The notes under the pieces: generated by a model
Told to the model about the DNA's origin: nothing
Database searches by the model: none
Seen by the model: the letters and a program-made list of their open reading frames with translations, nothing else
DNA from: Lacrimispora xylanisolvens
Lineage (GTDB): Bacteria > Bacillota > Clostridia > Lachnospirales > Lachnospiraceae
NCBI RefSeq assembly: GCF_002934545.1
Contig: NZ_PTJA01000006.1
Coordinates: 186,001-250,000, forward strand
Direction of reading: 5' to 3'
Length of the DNA stretch: 64,000 nucleotides
Position numbers and translations under genes: made by a program
Shown: piece by piece, positions 55,882 to 63,241 of the stretch
Layout: each line of letters begins with the position of its first letter
Numbering within the stretch: the stretch's first letter is position 1

Positions 55882-56227
55882 CCACACCGCCTCCCTTCTT
55901 CCGCTGATAATAAACTCCTGTGCTGAATAAATGTCCCTTACTTTCACAATCGCAGGTCGTGCGCTTGCAATCAGACGGCCAGTGTTTCCTGCAAATAAGG
56001 CATATCATTTCGGTTGTTGCAGGCTGCATTCCTTCTGGGTGTTCCGGTTTCGCTCCTGGTCTTTTCCTCAGCTTCGGATCCGAACACAGGCTTGTATATG
56101 TATAAGCTGGCATCTGCGCACTGAAACTCATAACCGGCGGCGCCTTTATAGCTTCATCCGCCTTAGCTTGTATGCGACTGTTTACGCTGGCTCTGTCTGC
56201 TCTGCAATCTTTTGATGATTTTCTCAA
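55871..56227 (-). CDS. Small Cys-rich phage protein
   Basis: 118 residues from a TTG at 56227 preceded by AAAGGAGGG at 5 bases. The middle is proline-rich, and the C-terminus has CLICRKHWPSDCKRTTCDC (about 75-93), a likely zinc site. It follows a cargo cassette terminator, so it begins a new unit. It overlaps the next gene by 11 bases. Function not recognised. Confidence 0.6.
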   Translation of the reverse strand: MRKSSKDCRADRASVNSRIQAKADEAIKAPPVMSFSAQMPAYTYTSLCSDPKLRKRPGAKPEHPEGMQPATTEMICLICRKHWPSDCKRTTCDCESKGHLFSTGVYYQRKKGGGVVDT

Positions 56228-56255
56228 TGTATCCCTCCTTTTGGGCAATAAAAAA

Positions 56256-56280
56256 CCAACTACCGAATATTGATAGTTGG
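56256..56280 (-). terminator. Terminator of the 56290 cargo gene
   Basis: On the minus strand CCAACTA...TAGTTGG followed by TTTTTT, 9 bases after the stop; a textbook rho-independent terminator. Confidence 0.9.
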
Positions 56281-56289
56281 CGTTTGACA

Positions 56290-56940
56290 TTAGATCCTTA
56301 CAAAATTCAACGTGTAAGAGCAATAATCTGGGTTCACAATAATCATTGTTGCCTTATAATGTAAATTGTTATGAAATTTATCTTCACATGATATAATAAA
56401 TTCTAGCTTTAAATTTGATTCATCAAGTTTACCGTTAATAAACGAAAAAGTTAATTTCTCTTTTCCGCTAAGATGGCTCTTGTATAAGCTATTTTGATTA
56501 GGTTTATCAATTATATTACCTGATTTATCAAATACTTTGAATTCACCAACGGTAATATTATCAGCTAAGTTATTAGATATGTTTTCTAACTCGAACTGCA
56601 TGTTTGAATAATTTCCTCCATAGCTTGCTAAATAACTTAATTTTAATTCTGGAGAATGTATTGTCCTTTCAAGTAGTTCTGATCTTTTGTCAGCTTCTTT
56701 CTTAATCTCTTGATTTTGGTAAAGTGCCAAAATGCTTAAAATTACAGTCCCTAAGAATCCTAAAACTGATCCATAATATGACAATACACTTCCTGAGTCC
56801 CAATCTGCAACAAGAAATTCATAGGGAGCACTTATTTTAAAGCAAATATGTATAATAATTGGAATCCCTATGATTATTACAAATAATAATGCCGTAACGA
56901 TGCCCAAATGTTTTATAATCCAGCTGAACCATTTTTCCAT
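56290..56940 (-). CDS. Two-TM membrane protein, autonomous cargo gene
   Basis: 216 residues. Transmembrane segments lie at about 10-33 and 52-72 (GSVLGFLGTVILSILALYQN), followed by a short coiled coil and a beta-rich cytoplasmic domain (MQFELENISNNLADNITVGE, LKLEFIISCEDKFHN). Strongly AT-rich against its neighbours. It has its own consensus-like promoter and its own terminator, which defines a moron. A superinfection-exclusion or defence role is plausible but not shown by any motif. Confidence 0.65.
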   Translation of the reverse strand: MEKWFSWIIKHLGIVTALLFVIIIGIPIIIHICFKISAPYEFLVADWDSGSVLSYYGSVLGFLGTVILSILALYQNQEIKKEADKRSELLERTIHSPELKLSYLASYGGNYSNMQFELENISNNLADNITVGEFKVFDKSGNIIDKPNQNSLYKSHLSGKEKLTFSFINGKLDESNLKLEFIISCEDKFHNNLHYKATMIIVNPDYCSYTLNFVRI

Positions 56941-56968
56941 ATTTTTCCTCTTTTGTTATTTTAAGTCA

Positions 56969-56997
56969 AGTATATATTACTTTTCTCCAACTATCAA
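56969..56997 (-). promoter_or_regulatory. Promoter of the 56290 cargo gene
   Basis: On the minus strand TTGATA (56992-56997), a 17-base spacer and TATACT (56969-56974), 29 bases before the ATG, with GAGG as ribosome site. Confidence 0.75.
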
Positions 56998-57040
56998 TAT
57001 TTTATTATCAAGGTTCGTAAAGTTATTCTCTAACTACTAT

Positions 57041-57811
57041 TTAAAAATTCATCCATAACGTCTCCACCCTCGGAAGACTATTCTGCGCCCTGGCCGGAAT
57101 CTGTATTTTCCTCCAGCCTTTCAAGTAATTTTCGTATAGTTCACAGTCATATCCGGAAAGCATGACCTTAGCTTTGCTGAAGATCACCGTCATCAGTAGT
57201 TTCTCATGATCCGGATCAGACATTTCATACCTATACTGCTTCCTGCTTCTAGTTGATAGCACATAAGGCGGATCCAGGTAGATCAGAACGTTATCATGAT
57301 CGAAAGCTCTGATCAGCTCCAGTGCCGGCTTATTCTCAATCTGTACGCCTTTCAGCCTGATAGCCATTTCTGCCAGTGATTCCGGAAGCCGGTTCCAGTA
57401 CCTGACTGCATAGGCAGCTTCCCTGCCATGTACATCTTTCTTCCAGCCGCATTTCTCAGTCAGCCGGAAGCCATGGCTTTGCATGGACCTGATTGCAAAG
57501 TATCCAGCCTGCTCTATCGGCGTCTGCGGCTCCTTTGTAAAGGATTCATCGTACACCTGTCTGGAATACGGCGTATATGTAAGCCAGTCCTGAAGTTCCT
57601 GACAGCTTTCCGGATTCTGGATTACCCGGAAGAAATTCACCACATCACCATCAAGGTCATTCACCGTCTCGATCTTGGAAGGAGGCTTTTCAAAGAACAT
57701 ACCGCCTCCGCCAAAATACGGATCCAGATAGCTGTGATGTTCTGGCATATTTTCGATTATCCAGGAAGCTATCCTTTTTTTACTGCCGGGATAATGTAAT
57801 AATGATTTCAT
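57041..57811 (-). CDS. DNA adenine N6-methyltransferase, D12 class (Dam-like)
   Basis: 256 residues. The SAM-binding start YPGSKKR, motif I-like DPYFGGGGMFF (about 31-41) and catalytic motif IV DPPY (about 180-183, IYLDPPYVL) are all present, in D12-class order. It would methylate adenine in phage DNA, protecting it from restriction or marking it for packaging. No restriction enzyme is adjacent. The start overlaps the preceding stop as TAATG, so it is coupled to the DUF551-like gene. Confidence 0.9.
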   Translation of the reverse strand: MKSLLHYPGSKKRIASWIIENMPEHHSYLDPYFGGGGMFFEKPPSKIETVNDLDGDVVNFFRVIQNPESCQELQDWLTYTPYSRQVYDESFTKEPQTPIEQAGYFAIRSMQSHGFRLTEKCGWKKDVHGREAAYAVRYWNRLPESLAEMAIRLKGVQIENKPALELIRAFDHDNVLIYLDPPYVLSTRSRKQYRYEMSDPDHEKLLMTVIFSKAKVMLSGYDCELYENYLKGWRKIQIPARAQNSLPRVETLWMNF

Positions 57812-58215
57812 TAATATTCCCCTTTATCAGATTCCTGGTATTTCTCCGGAAGAGGCATCCAGGCAAGAACATCGTTGTAAACATTGCCTTCTTCATCAAA
57901 CCAGGTGCATTCGTCACTAGTGAATTGAAGTGTGTTGACTACTCCGTTAAGGAATGTAACATTGAAATACGGGCAATGTTCATCTTCTGTATCAATCGGA
58001 ACATCTGGCAACCTCTCTGCTACCGGTATCCATTCCTGTTTCACCCGGTTATATGTATTTAAGATATCACACACATACTTCCCCATCTGACAACCAGCGC
58101 ATACCTCCTCCAGATCTACCTTTCGCTCAATCTCCCCAGGGAACCGGCACAGGTGATCACATACATGCTCCATCATAGGAGTGACGATCTTTAACATTTC
58201 ATTTTGCTCTGCCAT
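57811..58215 (-). CDS. DUF551-containing phage protein
   Basis: 134 residues. The C-terminal domain has the DUF551 hallmark WIPVAERLPD...VLAWMPLPE (about 57-125). The N-terminal half carries CDHLCRFPGEIE and CAGCQMGKYVCDIL Cys/His residues that might bind metal. Such proteins are common in phage early regions; function unknown. Its stop overlaps the methylase start. Confidence 0.75.
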   Translation of the reverse strand: MAEQNEMLKIVTPMMEHVCDHLCRFPGEIERKVDLEEVCAGCQMGKYVCDILNTYNRVKQEWIPVAERLPDVPIDTEDEHCPYFNVTFLNGVVNTLQFTSDECTWFDEEGNVYNDVLAWMPLPEKYQESDKGEY

Positions 58216-58231
58216 CTTTTATCCTCCAGTC

Positions 58232-58405
58232 CTAATCTACTACAGTAAGACCGTCTACTGCATAACCGCCACGATATCCTTCCAGCAGTACGCACTCTGT
58301 ACCGCACAATTCCCATGGCTCACTGCGAACTTCAAATATTTTCCCTTTATTAATCTCCGCAACCTTGTATTTATCATTCATAACAACTCTATCTCCAATT
58401 TCCAT
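58232..58405 (-). CDS. 57-residue phage protein
   Basis: MEIGDRVVMNDKYKVAEINK with EPWELCGTECVLLEGYRGGY later: a small beta-barrel-like sequence similar in style to SH3/KOW-like phage proteins. AGAGGTGG lies just upstream of the ATG. It ends 16 bases before the DUF551 gene start. Function unknown. Confidence 0.6.
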   Translation of the reverse strand: MEIGDRVVMNDKYKVAEINKGKIFEVRSEPWELCGTECVLLEGYRGGYAVDGLTVVD

Positions 58406-58516
58406 ACATCCACCTCTCTCCCAGGACTTCCCGAAGTCCTAAAGTTTAATATTATGACTTCACTTTTCCTGGCACACACTCAAAATGTATGTGCAGCTCA
58501 GTCCGTCTCTTGATTT

Positions 58517-58612
58517 TTATGTATACATGGTCCCGTGGATCTCCTTGCCGCAGTAAGAACAAATATGTGTTTCTACTGGTGGAGGCCCACAGGCTTTCTT
58601 TTTAGCCGGCAT
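58517..58612 (-). CDS. Possible 31-residue zinc-knuckle peptide
   Basis: MPAKKKACGPPPVETHICSY followed by CGKEIHGTMYT. A CSYC pair plus flanking Cys/His could bind zinc. The ATG overlaps the end of the upstream gene, and AGGGG is 10 bases before it. Too short to be sure. Confidence 0.35.
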   Translation of the reverse strand: MPAKKKACGPPPVETHICSYCGKEIHGTMYT

Positions 58613-58970
58613 TCTTTTCACACCCCTTCACAATCCCGTGAACAATTTCCCTCAGCTGACCGGCATATTCAAGGACCAGATCTGCATCCTGCTGAATGAA
58701 AGCTGCCTGACTTGCCTTTTTCATGATCCCGGATTTTTTGATTGCTGAATTGATCTCCAGATACTTCTGATCCGCTTCGGCTCGTTCGATCTGTAAACCA
58801 TCAAGCGCCACATCCTGAAGGATCTCCCTGGTCATGGACTGAATACTTTGTGTAAGCTGCTCATATGATTTCCTGTACTTTGTTTTCAGCGTTTCAAGAG
58901 GCACGTTCTCCTTGTTTCGCTTTAAAGAATCTAACAAGGACCTATATTCGTTTAATCTATGTTCTGTCAT
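58602..58970 (-). CDS. Helical phage early protein
   Basis: 122 residues, almost entirely charged helix (RSLLDSLKRNKENVPLETLK, QSIQSMTREILQDVALDGLQ). No motif recognised. It lies directly downstream of the iteron-rich region and replication helicase. Start has weak support but the reading frame is well conserved in style. Confidence 0.55.
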   Translation of the reverse strand: MTEHRLNEYRSLLDSLKRNKENVPLETLKTKYRKSYEQLTQSIQSMTREILQDVALDGLQIERAEADQKYLEINSAIKKSGIMKKASQAAFIQQDADLVLEYAGQLREIVHGIVKGCEKNAG

Positions 58971-59275
58971 ATTATTACCTCGGTAACCGGATTTCAGGTT
59001 ACTGTAACCCTTTTTGTTAACGACATAGGTTACCGTTCAAACCCTTATAGAATATAGGTTCTCTAGCAACAGTAACCCAGTAACCCTCTTTTTTTGATTT
59101 CCCTACGCGCGAGACATTTTTTATAAAAGATTGTTAAAATAAATACACATATTTCAAAATTATTTTTCTATATATAGGAGTGTGATTTTTTAGGTTACTG
59201 GGTTACTGTACCCCAAAATCACCCTCAAGCCCTTATAGAATATAGCTTTCTTCGGTAACCTCTCAAAGGTTACTC
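58971..59275. other. Iteron-rich region, candidate phage replication origin
   Basis: 305 bases without a gene. GGTTAC/GTAACC words occur at least nine times. ACAGTAACCCAGTAACC (59069-59085) is the exact reverse complement of 59193-59209, and CCCTTATAGAATATAG is repeated at 59042-59057 and 59230-59245. The central 59105-59185 part is AT-rich. Location next to the replication helicase gene fits an origin. Confidence 0.55.
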
Positions 59276-61162
59276 TTAGTGAAAAGGAAGCTCTTCCTGA
59301 CCGTTTTTAGACTGATCTACCTTAACAAATCCATCTTTGTCCGCATCATCATTCAATTTGAGGAATACACAGCGTACTTTGTTTCCTTTGAAACTCTTAA
59401 TTTTATCCATCTTTTTACCGCTGCTTTCTGCCTGGATCAGATCTTTCCGGTTCGCCCATGACAGAAAAGAAGTTCTTGAAAATCCTCCTTCTTTGCACAG
59501 AGCGGTAAACGCAGTCGTGTAAATGATGGCAAATCCATTCTCAATCACGCCCCATTTTTCCACGTTTTCATTCTGGATGTCAAACCGCGCTGGGTTCATA
59601 GCAACCTTGTCCAGGATAAACTGATAGCAACGTTCATTATCGGAAAGCTCGTTCCGGTCTACCAGGACCTCTTTGGCTTCCTCCAGACTGATATACTGTC
59701 CGTCCTTAAAGAGATAATCCGTGGCTATTTTATCAGCTGTCAATACGATTGAAAGAGACAAGCTCTGCTTCTGCATCTTTTCATCATCAGCCAGCTTCCG
59801 CGCAAATTCCTGCTGTATCTCCCTGATCTTTTCAGTTCCCAGCTCCTTTATGACCTCAACAAACTCACGGCCTGCATGACCGTAATTCCGCTTAACTAAC
59901 TCTGCTGTACTGCCAGGGCTTTCAAAAACACGCTCTCCGCACTCGATTTCAAGAATACGGTTAATTGCTCCGCCCTGGGTCACATAAGAGCTTAAGGGGC
60001 GCTCTCCGTTCGTCAGGATGCAGTTCTTCCAGTGATTCTCACGGTTCAGCCCCAATTCCTTGTTAGAACGGGTTTTTCCCTTGCCAGAACAAAGATCGTA
60101 TACCAATCCCTCGAAGTTGTCTTCGATCTTCCGATTCTTTTTGCTGGAATCGTCCAGGATGAGGGGAAGGTTATTCAGCAAGTCACATATCGCTTCCAGC
60201 CCCACCTCTGTTCCCTTATAATCTTTTATGTAAGCATTCTCATCCGGATCTGCCCAAACAGAAGTTGCCAGCATGAGAGATACGGTTTTACCGCCTTCGG
60301 TTTCTCCCCAGAGGTCCACAAAGTATGGAAGCCCTCCAAGTGGCTGCACCAGTACGCTGGAAAACGCTGCAGCCAGTAAAAACTTAACTTCTATTCTTCC
60401 GGCTTTACGCAGCGCTATCACATGCTCATACCACGCTGTCCGGCTTCCGGACTGCCCTACGCTTTCATAAATCTGCCGAAATCGGGAGTCACCGTCGAAG
60501 ACAATATCTGTATCGTAAGGCAGGAATCCACCCCGGATCCAACCCAGTTTTGACGTGGAGTACTGGACTGCGATATGCTCCTCATTGGCATTTTCTACGT
60601 CTGCCAGATATCGAACCAGATACTTAGCATTTTCACTGGTAACAGCGATTCCGCGACCTGACAGCGATACAATTTTATTGGCTGATGTTACCATGGTCTT
60701 TGGGACAATGATCTCTTCCCACCGACCATTACGCTTATATGCCAGCTTTATTTGTTCTTCTCCGGTCTCTAAGTTCTTCAGGCGCTCAATTGGCAGGATG
60801 GGGTGATAGCAGGCCAGGATATCGGTATACCCTGTTGATGGATTTCTGAGGCAGATACCGGTTTCTGTTGCAAGCCATTCCTTACATTGCATGTTGTCAT
60901 AAGGGCCGGTAAAGTTTGTCCAGTTTTCCAGATAGCAGGGAGCCTTGACTTTTTCCCGCTCCTGGCGCTTCATTTCCTTTTCAACCTTTTTATAAGCTGA
61001 TACCATTTCTCTAAATTCTGTTTTAACTCTAAGTTCCGCAGCCTTTAAGCCAAGGGAAGCAAGAAGTTCCGCCCGATAAAGCTCATCTTCTTGGTCAAAA
61101 ACTTCTGTCAGTACCTCGTTGGATAATAATGTTTCTGCCGTGAGCTCATTCAACGGCACCAT
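59276..61162 (-). CDS. DUF927-type replication helicase/ATPase
   Basis: 628 residues. The middle holds a P-loop ATPase: Walker A in WGETEGGKTVSLM (about 286-298), Walker B in LPLILDDSSK, and a Gly-rich NRENHWKNCILTNGE sensor region. This is the DUF927 fold found in phage and plasmid primase-helicases. The N-terminal 170 residues carry the Cys-containing YLENWTNFTGPYDNMQCKEW region. It pairs with the CHC2 primase fragment encoded just upstream. Confidence 0.82.
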   Translation of the reverse strand: MVPLNELTAETLLSNEVLTEVFDQEDELYRAELLASLGLKAAELRVKTEFREMVSAYKKVEKEMKRQEREKVKAPCYLENWTNFTGPYDNMQCKEWLATETGICLRNPSTGYTDILACYHPILPIERLKNLETGEEQIKLAYKRNGRWEEIIVPKTMVTSANKIVSLSGRGIAVTSENAKYLVRYLADVENANEEHIAVQYSTSKLGWIRGGFLPYDTDIVFDGDSRFRQIYESVGQSGSRTAWYEHVIALRKAGRIEVKFLLAAAFSSVLVQPLGGLPYFVDLWGETEGGKTVSLMLATSVWADPDENAYIKDYKGTEVGLEAICDLLNNLPLILDDSSKKNRKIEDNFEGLVYDLCSGKGKTRSNKELGLNRENHWKNCILTNGERPLSSYVTQGGAINRILEIECGERVFESPGSTAELVKRNYGHAGREFVEVIKELGTEKIREIQQEFARKLADDEKMQKQSLSLSIVLTADKIATDYLFKDGQYISLEEAKEVLVDRNELSDNERCYQFILDKVAMNPARFDIQNENVEKWGVIENGFAIIYTTAFTALCKEGGFSRTSFLSWANRKDLIQAESSGKKMDKIKSFKGNKVRCVFLKLNDDADKDGFVKVDQSKNGQEELPFH

Positions 61163-61163
61163 G

Positions 61164-61655
61164 CTACCACCTCGCTTCTAATTCATTTAATTCTGCATGT
61201 ATGTAAAGCTGATACTGCAGTGCATTGTAACAATCACACCAGATATCACTGAAAGGCTCTGATCTGTCCATATAAGACCGGTAAATGCCTATGAGCATAC
61301 AGTTGAGCTGTCTCTTTATTCCAGCTCTCCCTCGCTCTTTCTTTAGCATTTCCCGACGCTTCTGGGACTTGTAAATGGTTAGCCTGGAGGAGAATGTTGG
61401 TTTTTCATATGTTCCCCCAAGGAGCTGAAACGCCTCCTTGAAGGTAATATTTTCCATCTGCTCTACAAAAGAAAAGATGTCTCCATTTGCTCCGCAAGCA
61501 TGACAATGATAATCCCGCCCATAGACCTTCATAGAAGCCTGCCTGTCTCCTGGGTGGAATGGGCAGGATATAAACCCCTTCCTGTCTGGTTGAAAACCAT
61601 AGCGCTCCACAATATCCCTCATGCTATATGTATCTTTGATTTCCTCAACGGTCAC
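61164..61655 (-). CDS. CHC2 zinc-finger primase-like protein
   Basis: 163 residues from a GTG at 61655 with GGGAGG 8 bases upstream; the ATG at 61679 lies before that site. The CHC2 finger is CPFHPGDRQASMKVYGRDYH then CHACG, preceded by MRDIVERYGFQPDRKGF. It ends after about 85 further residues and has no TOPRIM domain. It therefore supplies the DNA-binding half and must work with the DUF927 protein that follows by one base. Confidence 0.85.
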   Translation of the reverse strand: MTVEEIKDTYSMRDIVERYGFQPDRKGFISCPFHPGDRQASMKVYGRDYHCHACGANGDIFSFVEQMENITFKEAFQLLGGTYEKPTFSSRLTIYKSQKRREMLKKERGRAGIKRQLNCMLIGIYRSYMDRSEPFSDIWCDCYNALQYQLYIHAELNELEARW

Positions 61656-62115
61656 CAGAGACACCTCCCAGTAATTCAATTATCTTGCTACCAGTATGTA
61701 GTTTGTCGCAGAATAAAAACTGGGTATTATATTTACGCTCCATAGTCTTTAAGATCTTTTCCAGCTTCTCGCCAGTGACCGCTTTAGAAGACGTTTTCAG
61801 GCGTGGATTGTTCCATTCATGAACATCGTCAATGCTCTTGATCTGGTTGCTATGCTCCACCAATATGATTACCTTAACGCCTATTTCCTGCGCCCGTTTC
61901 AGTTCATCAGTAAACCTTCTATGTCCTTGGCATACATTGGATGCGACCTCGGTTAAATTTTGCTTTCGGTCTATAATCAGTCTTGGATTGTCAAAATTCA
62001 TATAGTCCCCGACATGGAGCTTGCTGACAAAGTGCTGTATTCCCTTCTGATCGAAAGTATCCACAATTTTACGGATTGCCCTGGCCTTTTCTCTGGAATC
62101 AATTTGTATAACCAT
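61645..62115 (-). CDS. ERCC4-type nuclease
   Basis: 156 residues. MVIQIDSREK (DxRE motif at 6-9), HVGDYMNF (GDY) and LIIDRKQNLTEVA (DRK) form the ERCC4/XPF nuclease core; KVIILVEHS is the following strand. Phages use it for processing branched or recombining DNA. It overlaps the primase start by 11 bases and follows SSB by 11 bases. Confidence 0.87.
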   Translation of the reverse strand: MVIQIDSREKARAIRKIVDTFDQKGIQHFVSKLHVGDYMNFDNPRLIIDRKQNLTEVASNVCQGHRRFTDELKRAQEIGVKVIILVEHSNQIKSIDDVHEWNNPRLKTSSKAVTGEKLEKILKTMERKYNTQFLFCDKLHTGSKIIELLGGVSGDR

Positions 62116-62126
62116 CTGATCCCTCC

Positions 62127-62558
62127 TTAGTTGAATGGAAGACCTTCGTCTTCGACTCCATCCGGGATATTCATAAATCCGTCACCAATTGCACTACTGG
62201 GCGCAGGCCTTGATTCATCTGCAGATCCGTTTGCATTGTTGGAATTCTTAGATTCACCAAATTCTACCTGCTCCGCCACAACATCTGTGGTGTAAACTTT
62301 TTGCCCATCCTGATTTGTATAAGAACCTGTTTGAATTCGTCCCTCAACAACAATTTTATTTCCCTGAAAGAAATATTTTTCAACGAACTCTGCTGTCTTT
62401 CCAAATGCTACTGTATTTATGAAATCCGAATTTTGCTCATTTTCTCTTTTAAACCGCCGATCAACCGCGATAGCAAAGCGGGCAACGGTATGACCATTAT
62501 CCGAATATCTGACCTCCGGATCCCTGGTCAACCTGCCTATTAGAATTACTCTATTAAT
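62127..62558 (-). CDS. ssb: Single-stranded DNA-binding protein, apparent ATT start
   Basis: 143 residues. The OB fold begins (M)NRVILIGRLTRDPEVRYSDN and contains ARFAIAVDRRF, FINTVAFGKTAEFVEKYF and VEGRIQTGSYTNQDGQKVY. A disordered tail ends in the acidic tip EDEGLPFN, which binds replication partners. The canonical N-terminus is encoded from an ATT codon at 62558, with GGAGG exactly 8 bases upstream and a TGA two codons before. The next possible start (TTG 62531) would cut off the first strand, so ATT initiation is the best reading. Confidence 0.85.
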   Translation of the reverse strand: MNRVILIGRLTRDPEVRYSDNGHTVARFAIAVDRRFKRENEQNSDFINTVAFGKTAEFVEKYFFQGNKIVVEGRIQTGSYTNQDGQKVYTTDVVAEQVEFGESKNSNNANGSADESRPAPSSAIGDGFMNIPDGVEDEGLPFN

Positions 62559-62572
62559 ATGTCATTCCTCCT

Positions 62573-63241
62573 CTATAGTTCATATTCCATTCCTTTATTT
62601 GCCACATAAACCGGGCACTCTACCAACTCCTGGACTTCCTTCTGAAAAACTGTTTCATTGCTTGTTCGGTCAGATAGATGCATTAGGCAGACCGTCTTTA
62701 AATCATGGTTCTCATTTACTCGGATAAAATCCTTGCAGATATCAAGTTCCATGTGCGTAAGCTTAATTCGCTCCTGTAAGCCCTCATGATATGATTCCCG
62801 TAACAGATCTTTGCTGTAATTGCACTCGATCATGATGTGATTCAGGTTCTTAAATTTATACCGGATATACTCAGTATCAGTCGCAAAAAGCAACCTTCCA
62901 ACTTCCTGGTGTTCAATCAGAAAACCAGAACACGGTGCATCATGTACCAGTGGGAATGTCCTGACAGCAAAAGGCTTACTGATTGCCGATAATGCTCCTG
63001 TTATATGCCCCATACTTGGAGCCATGACGGGAATGCCAACTTTTATATACTCATGTAGATACTTTGCATGGTCTCCATGCTCATGAGAGACAACTACTCC
63101 GACAATCTTACTGATATTAAAGCCCAAGGCTCTCTTAACTTCTTTAAATGGAATCCCTGCTTCAATAACCAAGCACTCTGTCTCATTGTGGAGCAAATAG
63201 CAGTTTCCTGCCGATCCGCTCCCTAAACAGGTCAATTTCAA
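62573..63241 (-). CDS. MBL-fold metallohydrolase of phage replication region
   Basis: 222 residues. LGSGSAGNCYLL, the metal motif SHEHGDHAKYL (HxHxDH, about 52-57), FATDTEY and HLSDRTS mark an MBL-fold protein close to YycJ/WalJ-type exonuclease relatives. Such genes often sit between RecT and SSB in clostridial phages and probably act on DNA. It overlaps the recT stop by four bases. Confidence 0.83.
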   Translation of the reverse strand: MKLTCLGSGSAGNCYLLHNETECLVIEAGIPFKEVKRALGFNISKIVGVVVSHEHGDHAKYLHEYIKVGIPVMAPSMGHITGALSAISKPFAVRTFPLVHDAPCSGFLIEHQEVGRLLFATDTEYIRYKFKNLNHIMIECNYSKDLLRESYHEGLQERIKLTHMELDICKDFIRVNENHDLKTVCLMHLSDRTSNETVFQKEVQELVECPVYVANKGMEYEL

